A program made the position numbers and the translations under genes. From Magnetospirillum sp. 15-1 (lineage in GTDB: Bacteria > Pseudomonadota > Alphaproteobacteria > Rhodospirillales > Magnetospirillaceae): a stretch of 64,000 nucleotides of DNA. Shown piece after piece: positions 41,348-49,717 of this stretch (position 1 is the first letter of the stretch; each line of letters begins with the position of its first letter). The stretch spans positions 196,542-260,541 of the forward strand of contig NZ_FXXN01000025.1 in assembly GCF_900184795.1 (NCBI RefSeq), written 5' to 3'. The notes under the pieces are model-generated. The model ran no database searches, had not been told where the DNA came from, and saw only the letters and a program-made list of their open reading frames with translations.

Positions 41348-42007
41348 CTAATGTATCGAGGAGCCGCCGCTTTCGTTCAGCAGCTCCCGTTGAATCAACG
41401 TGGTCATCAGCCGGCAGCGCTCGGCGTGGCTGGCCGCTTCCAACAGGGCCTGCTTCTCGGCGGGGGCAAAGGGGCAGGCCATGGCCAGACGCACCGAAAG
41501 ATCGGCGTCGTCGGCCTTTTCCAATTGGGCAATGTCGGCCGACATGCCAAGCCCCCCCAGATAGGCCCGCACGATGGACAGCAGGCCGCGACGGTCCACC
41601 GGACCGGTGTCGCTGCCGTCCAGGTCGCCGGCATAGGGGATATAGTCGGTGCGGACCCGGCGATAGCCGGCCCGCCCCTCGACCTCGCCGGCCAGACGGA
41701 AACGGCAGATCCCGGCGGCGGTGATCAGATAACGGCCGTCGCCGGTCTCGCCGAACGCCGTGATGCGGACCAGACAGCCGGTGTCGTAGAGACCGGAAAC
41801 CACGCCGCCCTTGTCCTTGTCGTCGCGCGGCTGGACCAGGGCGAACAGGCGGCCCATGCCCAGGGCGTCGTCGACCATGGCCAGATAGCGCGGCTCGAAC
41901 ACCATGAACGGACTGGTACCCTTGGGCAGCACGATGGCCCCCGACACCGCGAAAACCGGCAGGTCGCGGGGCAGGTCGTCGATGCGCAGCGGACGGTCGG
42001 CCTGCAT
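41348..42007 (-). CDS. Lon N-terminal (substrate-binding) domain protein
   Basis: The 219-residue protein is a stand-alone LonN/PUA-like domain: [33 protein letters not shown] and [20 protein letters not shown]. No AAA or protease domain follows. Such proteins accompany thioredoxin-like and Trm112 genes in many alphaproteobacteria and may bind unfolded proteins or aid quality control. It sits 15 bp downstream of the CnoX-like gene. Confidence 0.88.
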   Translation of the reverse strand: MQADRPLRIDDLPRDLPVFAVSGAIVLPKGTSPFMVFEPRYLAMVDDALGMGRLFALVQPRDDKDKGGVVSGLYDTGCLVRITAFGETGDGRYLITAAGICRFRLAGEVEGRAGYRRVRTDYIPYAGDLDGSDTGPVDRRGLLSIVRAYLGGLGMSADIAQLEKADDADLSVRLAMACPFAPAEKQALLEAASHAERCRLMTTLIQRELLNESGGSSIH

Positions 42008-42021
42008 GGCGTGGTCCGGCC

Positions 42022-42948
42022 TTAGGAGAACAGCAGAGTGGACAGCCGGGCGCGGCCGGACTTGGCCAGGGGATGGGAGAATCCCAGCACTTCGAAGATC
42101 TTGACCAGTTGCTTGCGCGCCGCGTCCTCGTTCCAGGCGCGGTTACGCCGGAACAGCTCCAAAAGCTCGTCCACCGCCGCCTCGACCTCGTTGCCGGCGT
42201 AGTAGGCCAGTGCCAGATCGTAGCGGGCCTGATGATCGTCCGCATCGGCGGCCAGGCGGCGGCGCAGCTCGGCCGCCTCACCCACTCCGCCGGCATGGCG
42301 CGCCAGTTCGAGCGCGGTGACCACGGCGGCGATCTCGGGGTGGCGGGCGATCTCGGGCGCCAGACGGCTCAGCATGGATTCGGCCTGCTCGGTCTGGCCC
42401 ACCGCCATCAGGCAGCGCAGCAATCCGGCCATAGCCGAGGCATTATCGGGCGCTTCCTGCAGGATCTGGTTGAAGATGCCGGCGGCGGTCTGGGCATCAC
42501 CCTCGTCGAGCACCCGCTTGGCCTCGGCGATGTAGTCGTCGATGGTCGGCCCGGCGTTGCTGCCGGCGATCAGGCGCTGGACGAAGGACTTCAGCTGGCT
42601 TTCCGGCTGGGCGCCGGTGAAGGCATCCACCGGACGGCCGCCCTTGAAGGCATAGACGGTGGGAACCGACTGGATGCGCAGCTGGGCGGCCAGATCCTGA
42701 TTCTTGTCCACGTCGACCTTGACCATGCGCACGGCGCCACGGGCCTCGCGCACCACCTTCTCCAGGGCCGGGCCCAGGGTCTTGCACGGGCCACACCAGG
42801 TCGCCCAGAAATCGACGATCACCGGGACCTTCTGCGACATCTCGATGACGTCGGCCACGAAGGTGGCGGTGGTGGCTTCCTTGATCAGTTCGCCCGGCGG
42901 CGTGCTCTTGGCGGCTCCCTGGGCGCCGGAATTGAACATCAGGTCCAT
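42022..42948 (-). CDS. cnoX: Thioredoxin-TPR chaperone, CnoX/YbbN family
   Basis: The 308-residue protein has an N-terminal thioredoxin domain with intact WCGPC in [20 protein letters not shown] and a cis-proline SVPTVYAF, then TPR-like helices ([20 protein letters not shown] and others). CnoX protects proteins from oxidation and hands them to GroEL/DnaK; the retained CxxC suggests redox activity as well. Start ATG at 42948 was preferred to a far upstream one since it follows directly with [10 protein letters not shown]. It heads an apparent operon of four genes. Confidence 0.88.
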   Translation of the reverse strand: MDLMFNSGAQGAAKSTPPGELIKEATTATFVADVIEMSQKVPVIVDFWATWCGPCKTLGPALEKVVREARGAVRMVKVDVDKNQDLAAQLRIQSVPTVYAFKGGRPVDAFTGAQPESQLKSFVQRLIAGSNAGPTIDDYIAEAKRVLDEGDAQTAAGIFNQILQEAPDNASAMAGLLRCLMAVGQTEQAESMLSRLAPEIARHPEIAAVVTALELARHAGGVGEAAELRRRLAADADDHQARYDLALAYYAGNEVEAAVDELLELFRRNRAWNEDAARKQLVKIFEVLGFSHPLAKSGRARLSTLLFS

Positions 42949-43135
42949 GGCTGTTTCCGTCCGTCTGGTCGCGGGTTCGACCCGCAATAGATGGACCGTT
43001 GGCGCCCCTCTGGCAAGTCCAAACCCCACCCCGGACGGTCTTGTGAAAAAGCATGCGAAAAAGTGCTTGCGTCGGCCGTTTCTTTTCGTATTATCCGGGC
43101 CTCCGCCGCCGACGGCAGCGGAAACGCCGAACAGA

Positions 43136-43210
43136 GCGGGCGTAGCTCAGGGGTAGAGCACAACCTTGCCAAGGTTGGGGTCGAGGGTTCGAATCCCTTC
43201 GCCCGCTCCA
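43136..43210 (+). tRNA. tRNA-Gly (GCC)
   Basis: A perfect seven-base acceptor stem (GCGGGCG with CGCCCGC), D-arm GCTC/GAGC, anticodon stem CAACC/GGTTG with loop TTGCCAA (anticodon GCC), T-arm GAGGG-TTCGAAT-CCCTT and encoded CCA are all present. The 3' half from 43162 is shared with the far end of the integrated element, so this half came in with the element and restored the gene. Confidence 0.98.
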
Positions 43211-43217
43211 ATCGGAC
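43162..43217 (+). other. Attachment site attL
   Basis: The 56-bp stretch from AACCTTGCC in the anticodon arm through CCA to ATCGGAC is identical to 49494-49549. It is the left end of the integrative element. Confidence 0.95.
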
Positions 43218-43243
43218 TAGTAAAGTCAAAGCGTTACGAGATA

Positions 43244-43275
43244 GGCCGGACCCAGTGTCCGGCCTTTCGCTTTTC
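43244..43275 (+). terminator. Terminator after tRNA-Gly
   Basis: The stem GGCCGGAC/GTCCGGCC (43244-43264, five-base loop) is followed by TTTCGCTTTT. It came with the element; the original terminator was displaced to 49556. Confidence 0.9.
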
Positions 43276-43276
43276 C

Positions 43277-43295
43277 GGGGAAGCATGGGGGAAGC
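43277..43295. repeat. Integrase arm-type repeat, left copy
   Basis: The 19-mer GGGGAAGCATGGGGGAAGC is repeated exactly at 49348-49366, near the other end of the element. GGGGAAGC is the core, present twice here. It is a candidate arm-binding site for the integrase. Confidence 0.65.
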
Positions 43296-43491
43296 AGTCG
43301 GCGGGAAATCGCGGCAATCCCAAGCCATCGCGCGCCACCGCCAGAGCCATCAAAGGCGGTAGATTGCCGTACACCCTCCCCACCCTTCTCGAAACTCGAC
43401 AGGGGGGAGGCCGGGGGTGGGAGGGGGCCTTTCCAGGCGTTGCGGCTATCTCCCGCAGATGCCGGTAAAATCCGCGCGGAAATTTCTGCTA

Positions 43492-43785
43492 TTAACCCGG
43501 ACTGTCAATCTCCGACCGACCAGTGCGGCGGCTGACAATCTTAATCGGCCCGCTTGTCCAATCCGCAGGAAGTCCCGCTGTCGAAAATAGCTGCCCTGGC
43601 TCAAGGCCAAGCGCATTGGCGACAAGCCAGATGGTGAGGATGGTCGGGTTTCTCTTGCCGATTTCCAGGCCGCTTATGTAGCCCTGGTCAACGATCTCAA
43701 CGCGCAAAGCAAGCTCTTCCTGCGACAACCCTGCCGCAAGTCTGTGCTTTTTGACGTTTGCTCCCACGATCCGACGAACATCCAT
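43492..43785 (-). CDS. XRE-family helix-turn-helix regulator
   Basis: The 97-residue protein has an HTH_3 domain in residues 5-65 (VKKHRLAAGLSQEELALRVE then ISGLEIGKRNPTILTIWLVA). It probably represses its own gene and the divergent Sel1 gene or the integrase operon. The 89-bp divergent gap to the Sel1 gene includes a GTTGCAAC palindrome near 43811, a candidate operator. No other domain is present. Confidence 0.85.
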   Translation of the reverse strand: MDVRRIVGANVKKHRLAAGLSQEELALRVEIVDQGYISGLEIGKRNPTILTIWLVANALGLEPGQLFSTAGLPADWTSGPIKIVSRRTGRSEIDSPG

Positions 43786-43874
43786 GACGCCAACGGAAGC
43801 GGGTATGCCGTTGCAACGCCATGTACTCGAGTGCTTAACTCTGCCGAGAAGTGAAGGATTTGGAGGCGAACGAC

Positions 43875-44942
43875 ATGGGGGCGGAACCGAAGCGTTGGGC
43901 CTGTAGGCAGGTAAGCATCATCGTGTGGGCGCTCGTGTTTCTCGTGACGGCCTCCATGCCAAGTATTGCTGGCACATACGAAGACGGAATGGCCGCGTAC
44001 AATCGGGGCGATTTTGACGCTGCGTTCAGATTGCTGCGCCCCCTGGCCGATGACGGCAGTCCTCTCGCACAAACCCGTCTCGCATTGCTGTACGCCAACG
44101 GTCAGGGTGTGCGCCAAGATTACGCCGAAGCGGCAAGATGGGAACGGCGTGCAGCGGAACAGGGGCTTGCCCAGGCACAAATCAACCTTGGCATGGCCTA
44201 TCAGACAGGAACGGGCGTACCACAAGATGACGTGGAAGCAGCCAAGTGGTTGCTCAAAGCAGCCCGACAAGGACATGAAATCGCACAGGTGGCCGTAGCC
44301 ATGCTGTACGAAGATGGTGCAGGTGTGCCCAAGAGCTACAGCGACGCCATAAATTGGTACAAGAAGGCCGCAGAGAATGGGTATTCCCCAGCACAGCAAG
44401 AGCTTGGCCGTATGTATGAGGAAGGAAAGGGAACGGGGCAAAGCTACGTTGACGCCGCGCAATGGTACGAAAAGGCCGCAAGACAGGGCGAGGCCCAGGC
44501 TGCAACAGCATTGGCTATACTTTATGCAGACGGACACGGTGTACCAAAGGATTTGACCGTAGCGAGGCGGCTGTTCCTTCAAGCGGCGACGACTGGTGAC
44601 GTGCGTGCACAGACGTTCCTTGGCCGCATGTATCAGAATGGCGAGGGAACACCGCAGAGCTACGTCGAGGCTATCCGCTGGTATGGGAAGGCTGCGGAAC
44701 AGGGCGCTCCGCTTGCCCAACTTCTCTTGGGCGCCATCTATGCTGACGGGAAAGGTGTGCCGCGCGACTACGTGCAAGCCTATAAATGGCTCAATCTTGC
44801 CGCGTCGCGCTTCCCCGCGTCGCAGTCCACCATGCGCGACAAGGCTGCTACAGCCCGGAACCAACTTGAAGGCGCGATGACCAAGGACCAGATTGCCGAG
44901 GCGCAGCGGCTTTCCCAGCAATGGACACCACAGTCGCAATAG
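43875..44942 (+). CDS. Exported Sel1-repeat protein (element cargo)
   Basis: The 355-residue protein has a signal peptide or signal anchor (SIIVWALVFLVTASMPSIAG) and then seven to eight Sel1-like repeats with the G-x-G-V-P pattern, such as LYANGQGVRQDYAEAARWER and MYEEGKGTGQSYVDAAQWYE. ATG 43875 has a TGGAGG site eight bases upstream and is preferred to the GTG at 43851. Sel1 arrays bind proteins; many are secreted or regulate surface processes. As the only rightward gene in the element it looks like cargo. Its function for element or host is unknown. Confidence 0.88.
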   Translation: MGAEPKRWACRQVSIIVWALVFLVTASMPSIAGTYEDGMAAYNRGDFDAAFRLLRPLADDGSPLAQTRLALLYANGQGVRQDYAEAARWERRAAEQGLAQAQINLGMAYQTGTGVPQDDVEAAKWLLKAARQGHEIAQVAVAMLYEDGAGVPKSYSDAINWYKKAAENGYSPAQQELGRMYEEGKGTGQSYVDAAQWYEKAARQGEAQAATALAILYADGHGVPKDLTVARRLFLQAATTGDVRAQTFLGRMYQNGEGTPQSYVEAIRWYGKAAEQGAPLAQLLLGAIYADGKGVPRDYVQAYKWLNLAASRFPASQSTMRDKAATARNQLEGAMTKDQIAEAQRLSQQWTPQSQ

Positions 44943-45231
44943 CAATCCTGCCAGGGCAGTCGCTTTACCTTCCTGAACACTCGGCGCACGGACACGGACA
45001 CGGACGCGCCCGCACAAGAGCTAACGCAGTGCGGCGCGCCGGTCCGTTCTGTCCGACAAGGAAGGAACCACCTCAACGACGGGTGGCCGATAACAGCGGT
45101 GCCTCGGACTGGTGGTCAGGGGAAGTCCGCCTCGACGGGACCGACGTTTCGGCTGGCATGGATGAAACGGCTTGTTGGTTGGGAAACCGGAGAAGGCCAT
45201 TTTCATGGATGGCATCCGCGTATAGCCACCG
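44943..45231. other. Intergenic region in the element, no gene seen
   Basis: The 289 bp between the convergent Sel1 and ATPase genes contain a short GGACAC tandem (about 44989-45003) and no supported frame or hairpin terminator. An origin for the element could lie here, but no iterons are evident. Confidence 0.4.
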
Positions 45232-46431
45232 TCATTCTCGACGGGCAAGGTTGTCCTCGACGTGCCAATACACGGCGGACCCGTCTTCCCGGTCGAGCTT
45301 GGCGACGATGTTTGCCCCCAAGAGCTTTTTGATGCCTCGGCTCCACGTTTGGCGGAGAGCGTCCGCGCTATGGCTGGCGTCGGTGGACGATGGCGGTTTG
45401 ATCCTGCCCAACTCGAACCGAATGGCCTCTTCGTCCGCCCCGCTCATTGAAGTGCCAGCGGGAGACAGCCAAGCGATAGGACGTTCACGAACCGCGTTCT
45501 GCAAAGCCGTAAGTACGTATCCTGCGTCGCGCCCCAGGCCCCTCCGCCCCGCTGTCGCCGCTGGTGCGTTCGCTGGGGTCGCGTTCGCTGCGCCAATGAC
45601 GTATGCCTGGGGATCGCCGTTGGGCAGCGTGATCGGGGCGAGGCTATAGCCCCATATGGCATTGTGCGTCGATGTCGCCCGCGCTTTGGTGACGGCCAAC
45701 GTTCCCTTGCCCTTCTTGTCGGCGCTCGCGCTCAGGATCAAATCGGGGCTGCCCTCGAATACCCCCGATCCACGCACGTCGCCCCGCCCCTTGTGCTTGC
45801 CCGGATGCACCACGCCCAAGACGAACGTGCCGGTTGCCCGTGAAAGCCGAAGGAGCTTGTTGAAGACCCGTTGGGCATCGGCCGCCGAATTTTCGTCTCC
45901 GAAGCCGAACACGGCAGATACGGTATCGACCACGATCAGCCGAAGGTCGAAGGCCGCATAGAGGGTCAGTTGGTTGGCCCAATCCACGGCTCGTTCAAGA
46001 AACGTCTCGAACAGCCGGTCATCCCGGAGATTGAAGGCAGGCCCCCACCTCACCGGCAGCCGGTCAGGAAACCCCATGTCGGCCAGTCGGTCCCGGTGTT
46101 CGGTGGGCAAGCTCAAATAGGCCGCCTCGACGCGGTAGGGATAGGTTTCTAGCCCCTCCCCCGCCAGGAACATGGTTGCCCCGCCTGCGGTGCGGCGGGA
46201 CGGGGCTTCCGCATAGTGCGAGGCTGCCACCGGCTGCCCAAGAAACGGCTTTCCGGTGGCGATGGAGGCGGACAGGTCGATGGCAAGGTACGACTTGCCT
46301 GCGCCCGGTTTCCCGACCAGCAACCCCACCCCCGTCATGGGGAGGACGTTGCCGATCAGGTATTCCGTGCGATCCGGCAGCGGTTCATCCCGGTGCATGG
46401 TGAAGCCGTCAATGCGGGGCATGATAATCAT
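45232..46431 (-). CDS. RepA-like AAA ATPase (AAA_25 family)
   Basis: The 399-residue protein has Walker A GLLVGKPGAGKSYLAIDLSA, the Walker B RLIVVDTVSAVFG, and a downstream sensor GTFVLGVVHPGKHKGRGDVR. These are hallmarks of the RecA-fold, RepA/DnaB-like hexameric helicases of plasmids and phage satellites. A C-terminal wing with a helix-turn-helix-like region follows (residues about 310-390). It probably drives replication of the excised element or acts as a partition/activator ATPase. Its start overlaps the upstream gene's stop (ATGA). Confidence 0.82.
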   Translation of the reverse strand: MIIMPRIDGFTMHRDEPLPDRTEYLIGNVLPMTGVGLLVGKPGAGKSYLAIDLSASIATGKPFLGQPVAASHYAEAPSRRTAGGATMFLAGEGLETYPYRVEAAYLSLPTEHRDRLADMGFPDRLPVRWGPAFNLRDDRLFETFLERAVDWANQLTLYAAFDLRLIVVDTVSAVFGFGDENSAADAQRVFNKLLRLSRATGTFVLGVVHPGKHKGRGDVRGSGVFEGSPDLILSASADKKGKGTLAVTKARATSTHNAIWGYSLAPITLPNGDPQAYVIGAANATPANAPAATAGRRGLGRDAGYVLTALQNAVRERPIAWLSPAGTSMSGADEEAIRFELGRIKPPSSTDASHSADALRQTWSRGIKKLLGANIVAKLDREDGSAVYWHVEDNLARRE

Positions 46432-47039
46432 GTGGCATCCCTCCCCATGGCGGTATGGAGGGCGTCCGAGAAGGCTTCCCGCGCTTCGGTGAGGGCGTCC
46501 CTGGCTTCCTTGGACGCTTTCCCGCTGGCCCGCGTGCCAGCCGCTCTAAGAGCGTCGCCCCGCTGCACCAGCGCTTCAACCGTCACCAAGTCGCGGGCAT
46601 AAGCTCGCCGGAGAAGCGCCACGGCAAGCCCCCAAGCATTGGATCGCTCCCGTTCGAGCGAGAACCGCAGTTGGACGAGGGCGACAAAATCCCCGGCGAA
46701 GCCTGGGCTGCCCGGCTCGTAGCGCCAAGTCAGGTCTTCCAGCCTCACCCATGTCACCATGTTTCCGTAGAGCTTAGGGCTGCCTGCGCACACGTAAATG
46801 CTTTCGGAGATTTTGGTGCCCCGAGGGACATAACCCCCAAGCAATCGGTCCAACAGATTGGCGTGCACCAACAAGGATCGCCGGTAGCCCATCGGGAAGG
46901 CCATGGGCGGCATGAACATGTGATGGCAGCCCCTCGGGGCGGGAGGCGCGATCAGCGGCAGGGGCGTCCCGATTGCGGGGCGTGAAGCACTGGTGTCGTG
47001 CCACGGAATGTCGCTGGGGGACCAGATGGGTTCGGCCAT
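46428..47039 (-). CDS. Unknown element protein, orf203
   Basis: The 203-residue protein shows no family I recognise. The middle part has a compact fold with MGYRRSLLVHANLLDRLLGG and YGNMVTWVRLEDLTWRYEPG, followed by an Ala/Arg-rich helical C-terminus. It lies between the AlpA-like gene and the ATPase gene and is translationally coupled to the latter, so a role in replication or excision is plausible. The start ATG is 47039; the ORF is open further upstream only through the AlpA gene's region. Confidence 0.7.
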   Translation of the reverse strand: MAEPIWSPSDIPWHDTSASRPAIGTPLPLIAPPAPRGCHHMFMPPMAFPMGYRRSLLVHANLLDRLLGGYVPRGTKISESIYVCAGSPKLYGNMVTWVRLEDLTWRYEPGSPGFAGDFVALVQLRFSLERERSNAWGLAVALLRRAYARDLVTVEALVQRGDALRAAGTRASGKASKEARDALTEAREAFSDALHTAMGRDAT

Positions 47040-47041
47040 GG

Positions 47042-47299
47042 TCAAGCCTCCCCCGCCGGGATGCCGGTGGCGCGCATCGGGGCGGACAGGCGGGCCTGTG
47101 CCCACGCATCCAAGTCCTCGACCGAATACAGGGGGAACTTGCCCGCCTTCACGTAAATCGGCCCCCCGCCGGTCGTGGCAAGCTTGGCAAGCCACTGCTT
47201 CGAGCACGGAAAGCCATAGTGGGCATGCACATATTCCGCCGCGTCGGCACGGCGGAGAAAGCGGCCCGGATGTTGAAGGGTGGTATCAGCGGTCATCAT
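47042..47299 (-). CDS. AlpA/excisionase-like DNA-binding protein
   Basis: The 85-residue protein reads FLRRADAAEYVHAHYGFPCS-KQWLAKLATTGGGP and ends with a YSVEDLDAWAQARL wing, a winged helix of the AlpA/MerR-like excisionase type. Such proteins regulate the integrase or direct excision. It is upstream of orf203 by 2 bp, in the same operon. Confidence 0.8.
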   Translation of the reverse strand: MMTADTTLQHPGRFLRRADAAEYVHAHYGFPCSKQWLAKLATTGGGPIYVKAGKFPLYSVEDLDAWAQARLSAPMRATGIPAGEA

Positions 47300-47393
47300 T
47301 CACCTCACTCGTTGGGCGCTCTGGATTGCCCGGAAGCGCCGGAATGGGTGGATGTTGACCGAACAAAAAGTGCGGGTGGCGCTCAGGCTCGCA

Positions 47394-47981
47394 CTATTTG
47401 ATGGGCCGTCGAGGCACGTTCTTTCCCAGTATTCTTAGAGCCTCATCCGCCGTTAGATTGCTTGATTTGAGCATCGGTAGCAATGAATCGTATACTTCCC
47501 TGGCCCTGCCATTACCACAGCCAATATGATCCTTTCTGAAATCAGACAGTTGTTTCTTTGTTACCCTAAACCGACGAGCGACCGTTCCGATCCATTTATC
47601 TTTTTCGCCATATCCGGCCGCTTTGTAATCGACAAGAACGCAAGCTGTTGCCATTCGTGTATCCCAATCGCTGGGCACTGTGCGAGTAGTCCTGGCGCGT
47701 GGTGCTGCTTTGAGCATCGGGGGCGTGCGGCCGTCGTTTAGGTCTTGCAGGGAGGCCAGAAGTTCCAATGCGGTCCAAACCATGTCTGGCCCCGCCAACA
47801 CACGCCCCAAGCCAGTTAAGCCCGTTAGACATACAATGGCCGCGTTACGCCGTTCTCCAGGTGTCTTGGCGTTTATCCGTCTCTCTTCGGCCTCGCGCAA
47901 ATACTCAAGTGCCTGCTGCATAGCTTCCATGTCCGATGGGGCTATGCTCAACACGGTGTTTTCGTCGCTACGATGTTCCAT
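47394..47981 (-). CDS. Unknown element protein, orf195
   Basis: The 195-residue protein has an N-terminal coiled region (MEAMQQALEYLREAEERRIN) and a C-terminal part with RRFRVTKKQLSDFRKDH, which could be a helix-turn-helix (KDKWIGTVARRFRVTKKQL). I recognise no family. It lies 61 bp downstream of the integrase gene. The start ATG is 47981; a regulator or a replication accessory role is possible. Confidence 0.6.
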   Translation of the reverse strand: MEHRSDENTVLSIAPSDMEAMQQALEYLREAEERRINAKTPGERRNAAIVCLTGLTGLGRVLAGPDMVWTALELLASLQDLNDGRTPPMLKAAPRARTTRTVPSDWDTRMATACVLVDYKAAGYGEKDKWIGTVARRFRVTKKQLSDFRKDHIGCGNGRAREVYDSLLPMLKSSNLTADEALRILGKNVPRRPIK

Positions 47982-48042
47982 CACTGACCCAACACGTTTG
48001 GTTCGTAATCGGTACTGCCCATGGCTTCTCTGCCAATGAGCG

Positions 48043-49305
48043 TCACGCCCTGGTACGCAACGGGACAACCTGTCCACCCTCTTCCCTGCCGTCCAACGCA
48101 GCGGCAATACGGGCCGCCACGCGGTCAGCCGCCGCCACCAATGCGGTATCGGGCATATGGGCGTAACGCGCCGTCACGCCGGGCACGGAATGGCCCAACA
48201 GCCCGGCAATGGTGAGTTCGCTGAACCCCATTTCCGCCGCCGTCGCCGCGAACGTATGCCGCAGCACATGCACGGTGACGCCTTGGAGTTCGGCCTTGTC
48301 GCATGCCCGTTCCAGCACCCTCGGCAGGCCGATGAAGTGGCCGTCGCCACGATCCGCCGGGAACACCCATGGGCAATCGGGCCGCTGCGGTACAGCGTCC
48401 AACAGGCGCACGGCATCCGCACCGATAGGGCGCAGTTGCGCGCCGCTCTTAGTGTCCTCGAAGCGGATGCAGCGATTGCGGCTGTCGATCCAGGCACGCG
48501 GCAGGGCCAACGCCTCCATGCGCCGCAAGCCTGTCAGCAGCAACAGACGGATGACGGCCAATCCAGTCGGGTTCTCGCCCGCCGCTTCCGCCTCGCGCAT
48601 CTTCGCGCCGAGGGTGGCGATTTCTTCGATAGTCAGGAACCGCCGCTGTTTGCCATCGGCGGGCTTCCTCACGCCCCGCGCGGGATTCTCCTTGATGAGC
48701 TTGAGCGGCTGTCTGGCGTATTCGAGGATGGTCCCCAGCATGCCCACGGTACGCGCCGCTACACCGGGTCCACCCGTGGTCACTCCGCCTCGCCCTTCTT
48801 CCTTGCGGGGCTTGGCCGTCTTACCGGCCATGATGTCGGCCTTCATCCGCTCAATGTCCGCCGTCGTCAGGCTGCGGACGGTCAGGCGACCGATCAACGG
48901 CTTGACGTGCCGTTCGATCCGGCTCTTGTCCATTGCCAGGGTGGACGCCTTGATGCGGCCAGAGGCATCGGCAACGTAAAGGTCGCACAGTTCGGAAACG
49001 GTGATGGCCGTCCGTACCGCATGACGATCCGCCGAAGGGTCGCCGCCCTTGGCCGCCGCTTTCAACGCCTCGCCTGCGAGGGTCCGGGCTTCGTCAGGGG
49101 TCAGGGTGCTTACCTTGCCGACGACAAGGCGACGGGTCCGCCCCTCCTTGTTGCGGTACTGGACGAGGTAGGACGCGGCCCCGCTGGGTTTCATGCGGAT
49201 GCCGAAGCCCTTCAAGGCACCGTCACCGGCATCCCACACGAAGACATCTTTCCCGGCTGGATCGGGGCGAATGGCATCAACGACGCGCTTGGTAAGCTTC
49301 GGCAT
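48043..49305 (-). CDS. int: Tyrosine integrase of the element
   Basis: The 420-residue protein has the DUF4102 arm-binding N-terminus (MPKLTKRVVDAIRPDPAGKD), a SAM-like core-binding domain and a catalytic domain with the first Arg in LLLTGLRRMEALALP, HxLRH in TVHVLRHTFAATAAEMG, LLGHSVPG and the nucleophilic Tyr in VTARYAHMPD. The full R-K-H-R-H-Y set appears intact. It transfers the element into the tRNA-Gly anticodon-arm site. It is leftward, next to the right att and the GGGGAAGC array. Confidence 0.95.
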   Translation of the reverse strand: MPKLTKRVVDAIRPDPAGKDVFVWDAGDGALKGFGIRMKPSGAASYLVQYRNKEGRTRRLVVGKVSTLTPDEARTLAGEALKAAAKGGDPSADRHAVRTAITVSELCDLYVADASGRIKASTLAMDKSRIERHVKPLIGRLTVRSLTTADIERMKADIMAGKTAKPRKEEGRGGVTTGGPGVAARTVGMLGTILEYARQPLKLIKENPARGVRKPADGKQRRFLTIEEIATLGAKMREAEAAGENPTGLAVIRLLLLTGLRRMEALALPRAWIDSRNRCIRFEDTKSGAQLRPIGADAVRLLDAVPQRPDCPWVFPADRGDGHFIGLPRVLERACDKAELQGVTVHVLRHTFAATAAEMGFSELTIAGLLGHSVPGVTARYAHMPDTALVAAADRVAARIAAALDGREEGGQVVPLRTRA

Positions 49306-49312
49306 GGCTTCT

Positions 49313-49376
49313 CGCTTCCCTGCTTCCCCGGCTCATCCTGCTTCCTCGGGGAAGCATGGGGGAAGCGCGGGGAAGC
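49313..49376. repeat. Cluster of GGGGAAGC motifs next to int
   Basis: The octamer GGGGAAGC or its complement recurs at 49322-49329, 49348-49355, 49359-49366 and 49369-49376, plus a variant near 49340. The 19-mer copy (49348-49366) matches 43277-43295. The array is just upstream of the integrase start and 120 bp from attR, fitting arm-type sites. Confidence 0.65.
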
Positions 49377-49493
49377 AGAATTGGGGAATCATCGGGAATG
49401 ACCCGAACCCCACGGTAAGCCTGAAAGCCGCAGAACGTCAACGCTTAGAAATGGTCGTGAATCGTAGGGAAGCGTCGGCAATGAGCCTACTTT

Positions 49494-49549
49494 AACCTTG
49501 CCAAGGTTGGGGTCGAGGGTTCGAATCCCTTCGCCCGCTCCAATCGGAC
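49494..49549 (+). other. Attachment site attR (tRNA-Gly 3' fragment)
   Basis: This is the original 3' part of the tRNA-Gly gene displaced by integration: anticodon arm, T-arm, acceptor and CCA, then ATCGGAC. It has no 5' half or promoter and is not a functional tRNA. Confidence 0.95.
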
Positions 49550-49555
49550 CAGCCA

Positions 49556-49585
49556 AAAAGGGCCACGGGAAACTGTGGCCCTTTT
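49556..49585 (+). terminator. Original tRNA-Gly terminator
   Basis: The stem AAAAGGGCCAC/GTGGCCCTTTT (eight-base loop) is followed by GCTTTTCT. It lies six bases past attR, as expected for the pre-integration tRNA terminator. Confidence 0.9.
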
Positions 49586-49717
49586 GCTTTTCTCCCCTCC
49601 CGATGAAACCGTCTCGTTTCCGTTTCCGGAACGGTCGGCCTTATGGCGAACGGAGAAAAGGGCCGAATCGCGTCCGCGGCCCGGCCTTCGTCACGTTTCA
49701 GACCCGTACCGAGGCGA

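Larger units (their letters stand above)
43162..49549. mobile_element. 6.3-kb tRNA-Gly-integrated genetic element
   Basis: It is bounded by 56-bp att repeats, one inside an intact tRNA-Gly, the other a bare 3' fragment. Genes: leftward integrase, unknown orf195, AlpA-like protein, unknown orf203 and AAA ATPase; leftward XRE regulator; rightward Sel1-repeat gene. No capsid, tail, portal or conjugation genes are seen. The set of integrase, AlpA, RepA-like ATPase and repressor is typical of phage satellites and small integrative plasmids. Base use in 43.8-44.9 kb is less GC-rich than the host genes. Confidence 0.9.

Noticed and set aside
49494-49549. Second tRNA-Gly gene
   Set aside because: Only the 3' half is present; acceptor 5' strand and D-arm are missing. 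It is attR.
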